A stretch of 64,000 nucleotides of DNA, from assembly GCA_001599715.1 (NCBI GenBank), contig BCHU01000006.1, positions 248,001 to 312,000 of the forward strand, written 5' to 3'. The notes beneath the pieces are model-generated. The model made no database searches. It saw nothing but the letters and a program-made list of their open reading frames with translations, and had not been told where the DNA came from. The DNA is from Phaeotremella fagi. Lineage: Eukaryota; Basidiomycota; Tremellomycetes; Tremellales; Phaeotremellaceae. Both the position numbers and the translations under genes were made by a program. Below, piece after piece: positions 1-12,601 of the stretch; positions within the stretch are counted from its first letter, which is position 1; every line of letters begins with the position of its first letter.

Positions 1-1440
1 CAATAAATGGGTGACGTAATTTTGAGCAGGTCCTAATTTAGATTTCGATCTGTTGACCAATACAAAGGATCGAAGTGATTGTTCGAGATGAGCGAAAGCG
101 CTATCTGATTCATCACCGAAAGCGACTTGAGCTGAATCGACGAAATGAACCAAATCAGCAGCGTCCTCGTATGTCTTTGGTGACAACTGTTTGATCTGTT
201 CTAAAACCAGTCGACGACATCTTTCCTTGTCTCTGATTTGATCGAATCGATTGACGACAATGAAAAGATGGGCTTTTTCGTGTCCCGCTTGCCAAATGAA
301 TTCTTTGGCAGAGAGGGTGAAATGATTAGCGGCAGAGACGACGAAGACGACGACATCGATTTCTTCTTGTCTAGCAAAGTTGGCGGTTGTCTTGATTGAA
401 TCCCGATTAAGACCTGGGGCGTCGATGAGAGAAATATCAACAACACCGTTGTGAAGAATTGATGGTGCAGATGGTGCCTCTTGCAAGAAAACTTTCAATG
501 GTGGAGAAGAAGCATCAGCATCGGTTACCAATTCCTCCAATCGTGAAAGTGGTTCGACAGTGAAAGTCGATTTATCACCAGCATCATATTTTTCACCGAG
601 AACATGAATCTCTTCAACACCCTCATTCTCTTTCGCACTAACAACCTCTACGAATCGAGTAGTCAAAGGCTGTTGATCGGTTGGCATAACCTCGTTTCGT
701 CGAAGTAGAGCATTGATGAGTGTAGATTTACCAGCGTTGAGATCACCGGTGACTAAGACTCTTGATTGAGCGTCGTGGATACGAGTTTGTAGATTGACCA
801 AATGATCTAAAGAAGCTGATAAACGAGTATCGAGTAAGGCTGAGATGGATGATTTTTCAAGATGAGAAATGAGAGTTTTGGCTTGACGCGCAGCTCCCAT
901 ATTAAGATCTAAACGAAGGATGGAAAATTCATCGTTCTCCGTCGAAGCGGTGGTTTCCGATTCGACTTCATTGGCATCAGGTGCAAAAGTGAGTGAACGT
1001 TTAAAAGTTCTTCTAGTTGGTGTTGACGCGATGACGACGTTCGTTGATGCCGATGGTTCATCTGCGAAAGTCAAGGTTCTTCTGTTTGATGGTCTGGTTG
1101 GTGTTGAAGAAGAAGAAGGCGCCTCGATGGGTTTAAGAGAAGGATATCGAACGGTCCATTGATCGTTATTGAAATTTCTTAAATCCGCAACAAGATATTT
1201 TGAAGATTCGATAGCGTTACTTAATCTGTCAAGTGTGAGTGGGATTCGGAGTTGATCAAATGGCAAGTGTACCTACCGATCTCTCTTCTGTTCGTAATCT
1301 CTGACAACATTATCAGCTATGACTCTAGCTTGAGCTAATTCATTTTGTGAACCGATGTGAGATTCTTTTTGAGGAGTATCGGGGGTGGCGGGGTGGGTGA
1401 GGGATTGAGATTGGGGGGTTGAAGGATGGAATGGTTGCAT
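1..1440 (-). CDS. FZO1: FZO1/mitofusin, dynamin-like GTPase of the outer mitochondrial membrane (3' end beyond window)
   Basis: Two exons are visible: 1440..1277 and 1225..1, with the reading frame open to the window edge. The GTPase core is clear: G1 is GDLNAGKS, G3 is DAPG (in SLIDAPGLNRDS) and G4 is NRFD. An N-terminal part of about 130 residues, rich in Ser/Thr, precedes it, as in fungal Fzo1. The family tethers and fuses outer mitochondrial membranes by GTP-driven self-assembly. The C-terminal coiled coils and membrane anchor lie outside the window, so completeness cannot be judged. The start is the first ATG in frame, and the intron at 1276..1226 joins ...RDR to LSNA cleanly. It is divergent to EMC3. 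A bacterial-type dynamin is unlikely given the spliced fungal structure. Confidence 0.9.
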
Positions 1441-1751
1441 GGTAGTTGTGGGGGTGGTGGAGTATCAAATGAATGAGTCCTTGTGGGTATAGAGTAGAGT
1501 TGATATGGATATGGATGATGATGATAATAAGATGATTAAATGAGAATAATAGGAATAAGAGTAAGAAGATGATGAAAATAACAAAGGGGCTGGTGGGACA
1601 GTAAGTGGGTGAAAAGGCGACATAATCCGATTAAAGGTGGGAGTGAATAACGTTTATCGGTAATGTGGCACCACGTGGCAGAGTTGTTCTGGCTTAAGAA
1701 CACCAACGACAACTATAATCATCACCATAACCATCTCTATATCGTATAACA
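1441..1751. promoter_or_regulatory. Divergent promoter region of FZO1 and EMC3
   Basis: This is a 311-base spacer between two genes transcribed away from each other. It holds purine-rich runs next to the FZO1 start and a CACGTG E-box core near 1672, inside tggcaccacgtggca. That core is the type bound by bHLH factors of the Cbf1/Pho4/Sre1 class. I infer a regulatory role only from position and motif. Confidence 0.35.
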
Positions 1752-2990
1752 ATGAAAGAGTAAGTCAAAGTATCAACAACAAGAAACACATCTAACAAAC
1801 ACCACAACCACCAGACAAGACCTATATCTAGATCCTTCAATCAGAGTAAGTTACAATCTACAAGCAGAAAACTGATTTCCAGGATTGGGTCTTGATCCCA
1901 ATAACCATAGTAATGGTAAGAAGAGAATTTCAACAGCATGAAATGATATTCTGAATGACAATCAAATTCCAGATCTTAGTAGGTCTATTAAGACACTACG
2001 TAACCCAACTCCTCAACACCGCCCCTAAAAAACAATCAATCCCAACAGTTCGTGAACAGTAAGTTCACCATTCCACTAAATTCATACCTGCTGACCACCA
2101 AAACTAGACGTGCAATAGCCCGCTCCCTCCTTCTCCGATCAACATCCCCACTCTCCCCTCTCCCTCCAAAAACATACGAAAATTTCTCGGAAACCCTAAA
2201 AAAATCATTGGGGTCTGGTGAATTCTTAAAACCCAAATCGGAGAATGAAGAGCAGGCTATGCCGTTTGACGCGGGTCAGATGGATGGGATGATGGATGGG
2301 ATGAAGAAGCAGGCTGTTATGATGTATGTTTGGCCCTCTCTTTTGATTCTTTAATTTTGGGAGTGTTGTTTGGTCCCTCTCTTCTGATTTTTTGGGTTCG
2401 TTGTTGACATCGAGTCAGGGTTCCCAACATGGTCATCATGCAATATATCAATCTCTTCTTCTCGGGCTTCGTCCTCAGTGAGTAAATAGTCTATTTTGAT
2501 GGATTCGTAACTCACGTACCAGTCAAACTCCCCTTCCCACTCACGCTGGGATTCAAATCCCTCCTCTCGAGAGATATCGCCATGCCAGATCTAGACGTTC
2601 GTTGGGTATCGTAGGTCAACCCCTAATCCTTCATTTTTCCAAAATTAACCAATCTGTAGAGCGTTATCATGGTATTTCCTAAACTTATTCGGCCTGAACG
2701 GGGTCTTCAAACTAATCCTAGGTCAAGATAGCGGTAAGTCAACCCAACCCAATCTACTTCATCCAATTCATCTATTGAAACAAAAAATTATAGCCGCGAT
2801 CGATACCAGAGATCAATCATCCATGGCCCTTCTCTCCGGTGGAACAGCGTCAGCACCCAACCCCATGGGTGGACAACCAGATATGGAAAAACTGTTCAAA
2901 GCTGAAATTGAGAATTTGGCTTTAGCAGAGAGTTTATATAAATGGGTAGGCGATGGGGTTGAAGATAGAGTCATCAGTCGATGGAAATGA
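1752..2990 (+). CDS. EMC3: ER membrane protein complex subunit 3 (EMC3), Oxa1-superfamily insertase subunit
   Basis: Nine exons can be joined in frame: 1752-1759, 1815-1845, 1883-1915, 1973-2058, 2108-2323, 2419-2477, 2523-2610, 2660-2733 and 2794-2990. The product carries the hallmark stretches of EMC3: LDPSIRDWVLIPITIVM near the N terminus, LVGLLRHYVTQLL, then GFVLIKLPFPLTLGFKSLL and SWYFLNLFGLNGVF. EMC3 forms the membrane groove of the EMC that inserts moderately hydrophobic helices into the ER. The first exon codes for only two residues and two bases (ATG AAA GA). The C-terminal tail, ending in VEDRVISRWK, is hydrophilic. It shares an upstream region with FZO1 and converges with the kinase gene. 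Confidence 0.93.
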
Positions 2991-3322
2991 ATAGAGTTTG
3001 AATGTATTTCGCGTTAACTTTTGAGAATGAACCTGTTTGATTATGTTTTCATGACTATGTGAGTTGACACAAATCGTACACTATATTCATCTTTCTCAAG
3101 CCGGTCATTCAAAACGTAAGCTGTATGTCGTGACAAAAGGCAAAACGATATTTGCATGAAATGACGAGGTCAAATTGCAATTTGGACATTAAATAACAAA
3201 TTCATAAAAGAATCCAATCCGTAAAACAGAGAAAAAAAACGCTGAGAAAACATAAACTAAAAGAAACTAAAACTAAAGTAAAAATATAAAAAAAACGAAG
3301 ACAGAATCAAATCAAACCCCAT
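2991..3322. other. Convergent intergenic spacer (EMC3 / HRK1-like)
   Basis: These 332 bases separate two convergent genes. They are A/T-rich with an A-rich run near 3220-3300. They probably hold both 3' UTRs and polyadenylation signals. No reading frame of note is present. Confidence 0.4.
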
Positions 3323-5832
3323 CTAAAGTTTAACAATCTCCATCCCAGCCGCTTGATGTGTATGACCACCTTTAACCCCTTCAACACAAACTTCGATACT
3401 TTGAACCCATTTATCTTTCAAAGCTTCTTCGATCCCCCAACGTGATTTCGGATCTGGATCCAACATGTGTTTAATGACTGATCTGCATTCTCTCGGTATC
3501 AGATTATTCAGTGGGGCTGGTATTGATTCTTTTTCTTTCGTGGTAGCAGTGGTACCGGTGGCGGCGGTGGTGGCGATGGAACCGTTTATAGTGGGAACGG
3601 GATAATATTGTTGGAGATAGGTCGCGAAGGTTGGATCTGTTGGTTTCGCTATTCTCCAAGGGAGTTCTTGGAATTGCATACAGTAGAATACTACTGCTGC
3701 TGCCCAAACGTCAACTAATCTTGCGTCGTATTCTGTTCCATTATCAGTGTGAATATTTTGACTTTGGAAAAAAAGAACAAGACTTACCCTTGTGATCAAA
3801 TAATTCAGGTGCAATGTATGGTTCAGAACCACACAGACCTTTACTCAGATGCGTTTTCTTTTCCCAGCACATTCTGAAAACGTCGGAAACACCGAAATCA
3901 GTGATCTAATTCAAGAGTCAATTAACACCTCAACAACCATCCAATCAATCAAAACCCACCTTGACATGACCTCTTCCGTCCAACAACAGATTTTCAGGTT
4001 TGATATCCCGATGAGCGACACCCATAGAATGTAAATAACTGATACCATGCAACAACTGTTTGAAAGTACATTCGACCTCTTGACTCGACATTCCGCCCTT
4101 TTTGATTGCAGCGTATAAATCACCACCTGGACAGTATTCCATGACTTCACACCAATGATGTTGTTCGTCTTGAACCAAATCGACGGTTTCAACTACGTTG
4201 GTATGATGTAACGTTGACGAGATACAGAATTCCGAAGTTAATTTTTTAACGTATTCTTTTTCTGTTTCGTTCTTTCTACGTTTACGGAATTCCTGGGGCG
4301 ATGTCAGTATAAATAATATAAACTATGAGAAATATTTGGCTTACCTTGACAGCATACAATTTCTCCTCCCTTCTATCCCATTTATGAGCTAATCGAACGA
4401 CCGCAGTGGCACCTTTACCAATCGCAGCTTTTTCACAAACCCCATATTTCTTAAGTAAACTAGCGGTAGATTGATTATCACCATAATCTCGTTCACTACC
4501 TTTCGTACTACCTCTATCTGAACCTTTAGCTGAACCAGCTTGTGAAGCCTTCCTAGTCAATTTGCCACCACCACTATCACCTCCGTTACCGCCTCTACCC
4601 AATAAATCTTTCAGAGTGAATTTGTTACCAGAGGAGATGACTACGTTATCGTCTTTACCGATGATAGCAGCTGTACCTGCATCTTTAGCTACTGTTTTTT
4701 CTTTGATGACAGCGTCGGTCGAACCGGTTGATCGTTCTGATAACCTCCTTTGAATCGTTGGTTTCATAGGTGGGGTTCCCGAACGTTTGTCAGTCGGTGG
4801 TTGAGCGTGAGGATCACTATGTGAATTCGAACGATCTTTGCGTCCATTCACTGAAGGTGCTCTTGATGGTGGTCTCGAATGATCAGAATCTGATCCTTGG
4901 AATGGTGGTGTACCAGGTGTAAGTGGTGGTGAACTCAACGGACCATCCCTGTGTGGATTAGGGGAAGGTACACGAGGACTAGGATGACCAGATGAAGCCA
5001 AACCATTAGGACGAGGGATATCAAGCATCAATCGTTCCTTTGAATCGTATTTCTCATGTTTATCGTGTTTATCATGTTTATCGAATTTACCATCATGATG
5101 GAACATTTTATGAAAGAACGATTTCTTTTCACCAATAGCACCAAGCATAGCTGGTTTCGATGTCGATGACGATCTAGAATTTCTAGTTACTGCCGCTGCA
5201 GCTGCTTCATGATGAGGTGCTGTACTGTTCGATGAAACGTTACGTGACATCGGTGCAGAGGCTGGTGCAGGTGGCGGGATCGTCATTGATGAATGTGGAG
5301 CTGGTGAGTTACTCGTTGAAGGTAGAGGACGGAAATTGGGGAAAGGGAATGATGAATCGTAGATTTGTGGAGCTGCAGTTTCCAAACCTGCAGTTACGTT
5401 TGATGATCCATCAGAAGTAGCCACGGCGATCGTACTAAGAGGAACGGCTAATTCGTTGAGTGAGATGGTTCCATCTGTGTTTTCTCGAGCGAGTGGGGAA
5501 TGATGTGAGGGTTGATGAGGTTGAACTGGGAGTGGATGGGGACTATGAGGTTCAGAGTTGGATTCGGGACTTGGTTGTTGTGAAGGTGAAAGGGCGGGTG
5601 TGGAGAGATGGGTGGAATGAGCTTTAGCGCTGTTGAGGGTAGCGGTATGAAGGAGTGAGTCTGAATCGTTCATATACGATAAATCCTTGACGTTGACGAC
5701 AGTCTCTGCGGGCTGAGGCGAGGTTTTAGTATACACGACGACCATTCGCGATCGACTCACTTTTTTATCGTCTGGTAAAACCTCTTCTTCAGCAGCTTCT
5801 ATCAGGCCGCCGGTAGAAGGATTAGAAGACAT
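3323..5832 (-). CDS. HRK1: HRK1/SAT4-like serine/threonine protein kinase (HAL/NPR kinase family)
   Basis: Exons are 5832..4345, 4292..3960, 3905..3788 and 3732..3323, giving 782 residues. The first 460 or so residues are disordered and Ser/Pro-rich, with a charged repeat of the form (DKH)n. The kinase domain fills the C-terminal 320: glycine loop IGKGATAVV, AVK lysine at the exon 1/2 junction, HRDIKPEN catalytic loop, DFG, and APE. The ending with KWVQSIEVC and GHTHQA is typical of the Sat4/Hal4/Hrk1 group, which controls potassium transport and stress tolerance in yeasts and acts downstream of Hog1 in Cryptococcus. The symbol is by family; Sat4 or Hal5 naming is equally possible. It is preceded by a long non-coding region. 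Confidence 0.85.
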
Positions 5833-7921
5833 GGTGAGAATTGATATAGAGGTGAAGGGTTTAGTTTAGGTATTCGATATGTGACCGAAAGATGAGGACT
5901 GAAATGTTGTTTCCTTGTCGTAATTCTAAAAAGATGATAATACACCTAAAGATTTCTTTACGAGGAAACCGACATGATCCGAGTAGGCTAAGAAAAAGGT
6001 GATTTTATTGACCGAGCAAACGCTGTCTAATCTGAATAAGTGAAGTTTGAGAGAGTTAACGATAAACGTTTCCGGTCAGATCGGATTGTATGTGTAAGAT
6101 GTTGTAAAGGAAGGAAAGATAAATGGAGAGTTTGATGAAGTAATCGATGATGGGAACGAATGAATGGATATATGGATATCGAGAGATAGTTTTTTCGATT
6201 AGGTGGGAAAGTTTCGAATTTCCAAGTGAAATTGGGTGAACAGCAAGAACAACATTGTCAGTACACATTCCACAACGTATTCAACACCAGAATCCAAGAG
6301 AAAAACAAGACGAAAGCACGTTCGAATGAGCTATCATTCACAACCACACCAATGACCACCATCCAAATTCAAGCGGCGAATGCCGCGCAAACAATAATAC
6401 AGGAGGGAAAAATGACTCACAGAGAAGAGAGATCACCAAATCGTCAAAGACGAAGAGGGATGTGATGGTATCGCAGAAGCGAAGTTGGGATTGGTGTTGA
6501 TGAGAGAAGTAGATAGGGTTCTATGTATCGATAGGTGTGAAAATGAATAATTGAATTTAAGGAGGATAAATTGAATGAGCGATTTATTTGTTAGGAATGA
6601 TTAATCAAGCTAATAGTCACTGTTTTGTCAGAATTGTTCTCGATGTATGTTTGTTTGGGGGTATTGACATACGATTATTCTCTCTTTCGATTATAGATTG
6701 ATTGAAATTATTGAATATCGAGCGATGTGTTCACAAAGAACCGCGTGAAATTTGCTTTAACAGTTGGAGTGGTGAATGGTGCGCTAAGGAGAATAGTCTT
6801 TGTTGACTAAGGATGAACTCGCCACTGCTTGGTGTTGATTCTTGGTATTGTTCTTGTTCTTGTTTTTGTGAATAAGATGATAGAGGATATAGATGTGTAT
6901 GTGTATGTATAGTATATAGATGGAATAGTTTCTATGCAATATATACTGTAATGCACCACCGTTATAAATCCTTTCCTCCTTAGTAGCTACAAGTACTGTG
7001 ATCCAATTGGATAATCCACACCACAGCCTGACAAATCTTACCCAAGTCTGGCCAAGATTAAAAGGGTGGACTAAATAAAGACACTAAATTTAAAAACTTT
7101 CCATAGGAACAAGCTCTCCGCTCGCTCTACCTCCGCTGACATCGCCTCTTAGTCATACTCATACTCATAGTCATACTCGTATCCACACCCCATTCCAGCA
7201 TCTTCCACCTCCACATACATGGTCTTAGTGTGAAGCTTACCATCTGTATTATTTGAAAATGTACAACTATATCAAACGTAAACAGGTTCACTTGGAGATC
7301 CCATGGTGGGACGAGTGTGGCGGAAATCGGTCTAAATTGATACAAGTGTTAGTACTGCACGACAAAAACAAACCCTCCAATCGTAAAATCAGATTTCATA
7401 TAAAAAGCAAAAACAAACCCATTATTATTATCGACAAAACCCAAATCCAAGTGAATTCACTACTTATCCGAAGGTCCCATACTTCCTTCGAACCAAACTT
7501 TAATTCACCGTCAAAGTTACCAAACATCGCCAAATACATTTCCTAAGTGGCGAAAAAAACAACAGTGGCGTGCCTCGACCAACCGATGTGCTTGTTACAA
7601 GTACAAGATTTCCTTGTAACTCTGCAGGAATCCTTAGTCATAACTTAATACGTTGTCCTTCCCGTACATCTGGTAAACTCCTTGGCAGGGGCGATTCAAT
7701 CAAAGCGAAAAACTTTGTTGATGAGAAACATACTTGGGGATGATCATTTGGGATTTCAACTGATGTGTGAGGGGTAGATCATGGGCGTAAACTTGTAGCT
7801 CCGTGTAACTTAGTTCCCCAATGTTGACGAAAAAAATGGTAAGGTATAAAGAGTAAACCAAACAAAAAGAAGAAAAACAAACACCCCCCACCGTTCTTAT
7901 CCAAATCCAACCCATCCAAAA
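5833..7921. other. Long intergenic region upstream of HRK1-like and the PAN-like gene
   Basis: About 2.1 kb lies between two divergent genes. I see no long supported gene. Features are a purine-rich stretch near 6050-6500, tandem GT/TA repeats at 6895-6950, and a perfect 12-base palindrome ATCCAATTGGAT near 7002 containing CCAAT on both strands. A possible tiny spliced reading frame on the minus strand at 7143-7539 is treated as a finding. A long HRK1 5' UTR is likely, as large regulatory kinases in these fungi often have one. Confidence 0.35.
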
Positions 7922-8715
7922 ATGAAACCAATCTCCTTCTCATTAATCCTCCTCCCCCTCCTCCCATGCCTATCAGCCAAAGCAATCCCAGCAGCTCCCC
8001 AACCAAGAACCTCCTTAAAACTAGCAACCCGGCACGACATTGTCGAAAGACAAAAATACTCGGGTCTCCACAAAAGAATCAGAACTTCCCCAGGGGTATA
8101 TACAGATTGTTCAGGCGGTGGTGATGGGTTCGCGAACGGTGCTGAATACATTGGAGTTGATTATTCGGGTGATGATGTAGGTCTTTGTCCATTCTTCTTT
8201 CTTTTTGTTGTCGTTGACTGATGCTGGGAAATTCGTTTTTAGTTCACGGTTTCGGTTGGTATCTCCCCTCCAATACAATCAGATATCCTAATAACACTTT
8301 TTGTAGGGAACACCACAAAACGTCCATCGATCCTCAGCAGCAGAATGCGAACAATGGTGTGATCAAATCGGTGGTCTAGGTCAAAATCCAAGTAAGCTCC
8401 CACAAAATCCAAACCATATCTAACACCAAAAAAGCCTGCGTAGGATTCACATGGTACCCCGAGAACGGTTTAGACGGAACCTCCAACAACTGTTTCCCCA
8501 AAGTTTCATTCGCGAACCAAAATTCATTCTCAACTTCCAACACTGCAGCTACTTCCCCTGGAACCTTTGTTTTTATCATGTATCAATCTTGTTCACAAAC
8601 TTCTTCTAGTGGTAAGTAAAATTTTGTTATCGTGGTTCTGCTGATTAACGAACCCTTTTTAGTTCCTGACGCTGTTGATCAGACTTGTTGTAATGCCCAT
8701 TTCAACAATCCATGA
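7922..8715 (+). CDS. Small secreted protein with PAN/apple-like cysteine pattern
   Basis: Exons 7922-8176, 8243-8254, 8307-8391, 8435-8611 and 8663-8715 give 193 residues. A signal peptide is clear (MKPISFSLILLPLLPCLSA), followed by a possible KR processing site near residue 51. The mature part has ECEQWC, CVGFTWYPENG and NNCF spacings, typical of PAN/apple-type adhesion modules, and a final CC pair. The 12-base exon (FTVS) is supported by a good donor and acceptor on both sides. The alternative is one 130-base intron that removes those four residues in frame. Such proteins bind sugars or proteins at the cell surface; the exact ligand is unknown. Confidence 0.65.
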
Positions 8716-9215
8716 GTTTCCTTTTTGGTTACGGGTGACGAGTTCATACTTGTTCTCCCTTTTTGTGTTTCTTCATTCGATTAAAGAGGTTCTTTCGTTT
8801 TCGTTCTTTTCGTTTCTTCCTTCTGAGACTCTTGTCAATGAACCCGAAATTGCTTCTTCCTTTCCATTCCATTTTATTTCACTCATACCTCCTGGACAAT
8901 CATCATATACAACCCGTAATGACGAATGGATTTCCGGTTTTCACGTGATACTGTAACACTTGAAATGCAAACCCTCACTTGAAGCTTACTTGACGTTAAT
9001 TACATCGACAGAACCAAAAGAAAAGTAAAAACCAGCGAGTATAACCCTACATAAAATTCCTTATCGAAATAACCAAAAGAAAATCAACAACTCAAGATAT
9101 CCAAGATAGATTCAAATGAAAAAAGAAACAGTAAGAAAAACGTTCTAAACAAGAATACCAATAATGATAAAAAACTACACCAACATGACCAAAAAGGGAA
9201 TCTCAAGTCTCAATC
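8716..9215. other. Convergent intergenic spacer
   Basis: This 500-base spacer separates the PAN-like gene from the MIT-domain gene. The first half is T-rich and the second half A-rich, as expected for back-to-back 3' UTRs. A CACGTG lies at 8944. Open frames here have no protein-like features. Confidence 0.4.
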
Positions 9216-12200
9216 TCATTCTTCCAGATATTTAACACCACTTTTCAGATAGCGTAACTGTAAACGAAAGCAATTCAAATCAGTATGGCCATTCAATGTA
9301 TTCGATTAAATCGACTTACGAAGAATTGTTTGAAATCGTCTAAAACGAATGGCACAATGACAGCGGCGACGAATTCAGCAGCTCGATTGATACGAATACT
9401 GACATGATCGAAATGTTGTTGTGGCAATGAATGATAGGCTGATGTACAAGGTCCAGTAATGTTTTCGAGATGGTCATCTAACACCGATATCAGCTATTAT
9501 CGGCAACACGGTATGAAAGGGTCTTACTGATAATCTGGGCGTTGTAGCATAAAGCTGAGAGGAGATCTACATAACGATCAGGTGAATCGAGACTATTCAA
9601 ATCAAATTAGAAAATCAAACATCTCAAACGAAGACGTAAAGACGGCATAACTCACTTTTTCCCGTTAGTCATTTTATCCATCGATCGAGAGATTCTTGAA
9701 CCCCAAGATAAACCGTTCTGAGACGATTATCAGCATAAACAAATAATAACACCGAAAGATATGACCCACACTACCAGTTTTTTTACCTTTCCAAGATCCT
9801 AACGAAACCCCTTTACCAACTAAAGCCTTATGCGTAATTTCCATCTCATCCTCAAACCCATCCAAAGAACCACAAAAATCTTCAATCAATTTCAAATCCG
9901 TCGAACTGAGATTAGATTTCGAATTCGCCCGTAACTCATCATAATACCCTTGATCCTTGTTCCCAAGCAACAACCAATTCCCCCTTTCCTTGATATCTTC
10001 TAATCTAGCCACCAAAGCTTCTATACATTTAGCTTTGATTTCTTGAGCGGCTATTTTCGGTAGATTCCTGTTTTCAAGATCTTTCTTGTTGTTACCGTTG
10101 GTAGTGGATGAGAGGGATATCGAATTTGATTGAGATAAATCAGTTCTCCAAACTGCTGATGAGATATGAATAGCTCCAGTGAGATAACTACCGACTTGGT
10201 CTGGATCCATACTTTTATACAATATCCTTAACAAATGGAAAGGTCGATGAACGACTTTCAAAGGTTGTTCCTCTGGTAACGGTGAGATCAAAGATCCACC
10301 AATGGATGTAACACCAGATAAAGCCGTATCAGGTCGTCGAGGTGTCGAAGATCTACTATTCGGATGTAAAGTCAACGGAGGTGCTAATCCGTTATCATTA
10401 TTATTAACTTTAAGTAAAGTCGAAGATTGTTTCCTAATAATCGAAGAAGATCCAGTTGGAAGCGGTGGAACATCGTTTGAACCAGCGTTCGAATTCGATT
10501 TGAATATCTGAGAAGGTCGTTTCCCAGATTCAGATTTAGCACGCATCCGACTCCAAGGACTAGTGGAAGTTGATTTTGAATTTTCACGAGCTGGGAACGG
10601 GATACCATCGTTACCACTCCCGATACCAAGTTCAGCCAACGAACTGATGGAATTTTCGTTCCGCTGACTACGTCTTTGACTGATAGTACCATGAGCAGTC
10701 GAAGGACTAACCAACTGTCGTAATGGTGCCGAACTAGGACCTAAACTTGCTGTTCTAACCGACAAAACCGGTGCCGAAGGAGGTGAAGACGGTGGTAAAG
10801 GTGGTAAACCTTTTTCTTCAGTGTTACTACCGATCGAACCTCTAGGTGAAGGTGGGATAGGTTGAGATTTCAACGAATCAACTCTAGATCTCATCTCGGT
10901 ACCGAATTGCGTAGGATTAACTAAACCAGGTGACGAAGCCGATGAATCCAACGTTTCGATGAAATCGTCAACACCGTCCACACCACTTAGATCAGCTTCG
11001 TAATCCAACCCAACAGCCGGTTTCGAAGGTTGTCTAGAATGTCTCGAATGTCTGGAAGAAGTCGTGCCATCTCTACTTTTAGAGGGACTAGCACTGAAAT
11101 CATTGTTACTTGATAGAGGTCTACCTAAACCGATAGAATTGGCAGAATGTCGGACACTGGGTGCGACATTGGTATTTGGATCTTCGAGAATCTGTTGAAG
11201 TGAAAACGAATCTCTGGAGCGGGGTAGACCGTCAATCTCCATCGACTGCTGCTGTTGTTTCTGTAACGAGTTCGATCTCCTAGGTGAACTAGATGCACTG
11301 TCTAACGTCGTATCCCCTAGCATCAAATTACCAATCCCCATCACGCCAGTATCGTCAAGTGACTGTCGAGGAGTTCCTTCCGCCGTACTCGGACTCATAC
11401 TAGTATTCGTGTCCGTATTAGTGTTTGTATGTGAATCAGATATCGTAGAGGTAGAAAGTGAACTAGTGGTGTTATCCCCATAAGTTAAGGGTCTGGGTAC
11501 CAGTGTAGTGGTAGAAGTTGAAGCTGAAGGACCATCGAAGGCATCGTCCTCAGCGAAAGAGGGTGAACCTTCGTCATAATTCGATAAAAGAGCTATTCTA
11601 GCGACGTACGCATCGTGCTGTAAAAGGCAAAGTACCACACATCAACATCAAGTCATACCAAGCTTCTCCATTTGAATAAACAACACTCACGATACCCCGT
11701 AAAGTTCTGCCTTCCTCTTCACTCTTCCCAATAGAACTCTTCCTTCGTTTACCGTCAACAGATTCAACCCCAACCCTCTCCATAACGCTCTTCAACCTAG
11801 CCACAGCTTCCCGATAAGCCGCCAAAGCTCCCACCACATCATTGTTCTTATCCATCTCAACAGCCTTCTGCGCTAAATCCAAAGCAGTCTGTAAAAGATG
11901 TCTAGACGGTGTCCGTGGTGTCCTAGAATTCCCATGACCGTTACTACTACTACTGGTGTTAGTTGACATCGGGATCGAATCTGATAGATTAAAATTATTC
12001 ATTTCGTTGGAGAAACTTTGATTGGATTGAGATATTTGGATTGGGTTGAGGAGCGAGGACGATCTTGGTGAGATTGGTTTAGATGGGGAATCGGATCTTT
12101 GGGAATCGTTGGCGTTGGCGTTACCGTTACCGTTACCTCCTTGATCGTCTTCATTGTCACCAATTGAATTATTACGAATTCCAGTTTTCTTGTAAGTGTT

Positions 12201-12601
12201 GATAGGCATTCTACCGGCAGCTCTAGCGAAGGCGTTAGCAGTTGATGGAAGAGGTCCTTGACGAGACGTCGACATTGGAGGTAGAGGTGGTGGATTCGAG
12301 GCTATCACGAATGGAGATATCAGTTTTGAAAGTGAAATGATACATACGAGGAGGTAAGATAGGTGGGGGTGGTGATAACCCTAACCCAATTCTATTTTTC
12401 GCATCTTCAGTTGAACCGACTCCAGATCCAGATCCAGATCCAATCACAGCATTTGGAGTTTGATTTCGAAGAGACGATCGACGAGTGGTGAGTGGAGGAG
12501 GCGATGTGTAATTGGGTTGTGATTGTGATTGAGAGGAAGAAGGTTCTACGAACGTTAGTTACGGTTTCACTTGACACCATACCAGAAAAAGCTTCGACCA
12601 T
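9216..12601 (-). CDS. MIT-domain protein with long disordered middle (endosomal/ESCRT-linked, uncharacterised)
   Basis: Eight exons join in frame: 12601..12583, 12545..12348, 12301..11691, 11617..9770, 9717..9656, 9592..9528, 9477..9320 and 9257..9216, giving 1000 residues. An MIT-type helical hairpin lies at about residues 205-280 (QTALDLAQKAVEMD, ALAAYREAVARL). MIT domains bind ESCRT-III tails. About 400 residues of Ser/Pro/Asn-rich sequence follow. A conserved-looking helical C-terminal third begins near RPFHLLRILYKSMD, then YLTGAIHI and ending LKSGVKYLEE. The exon 4 donor is best placed at GTGGGT (9769), because the earlier GTAAAA breaks the frame. It looks like the fungal MIT protein family of unknown role; function is inferred from MIT only. 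Confidence 0.75.

Noticed and set aside
2036..2236. Open frame opposite EMC3
   Set aside because: It is a mirror of the EMC3 exon and has no protein features.
5040..5110. DKH repeat in the kinase as a possible mobile or foreign insert
   Set aside because: It keeps frame and lies in a disordered segment where such simple repeats are common.
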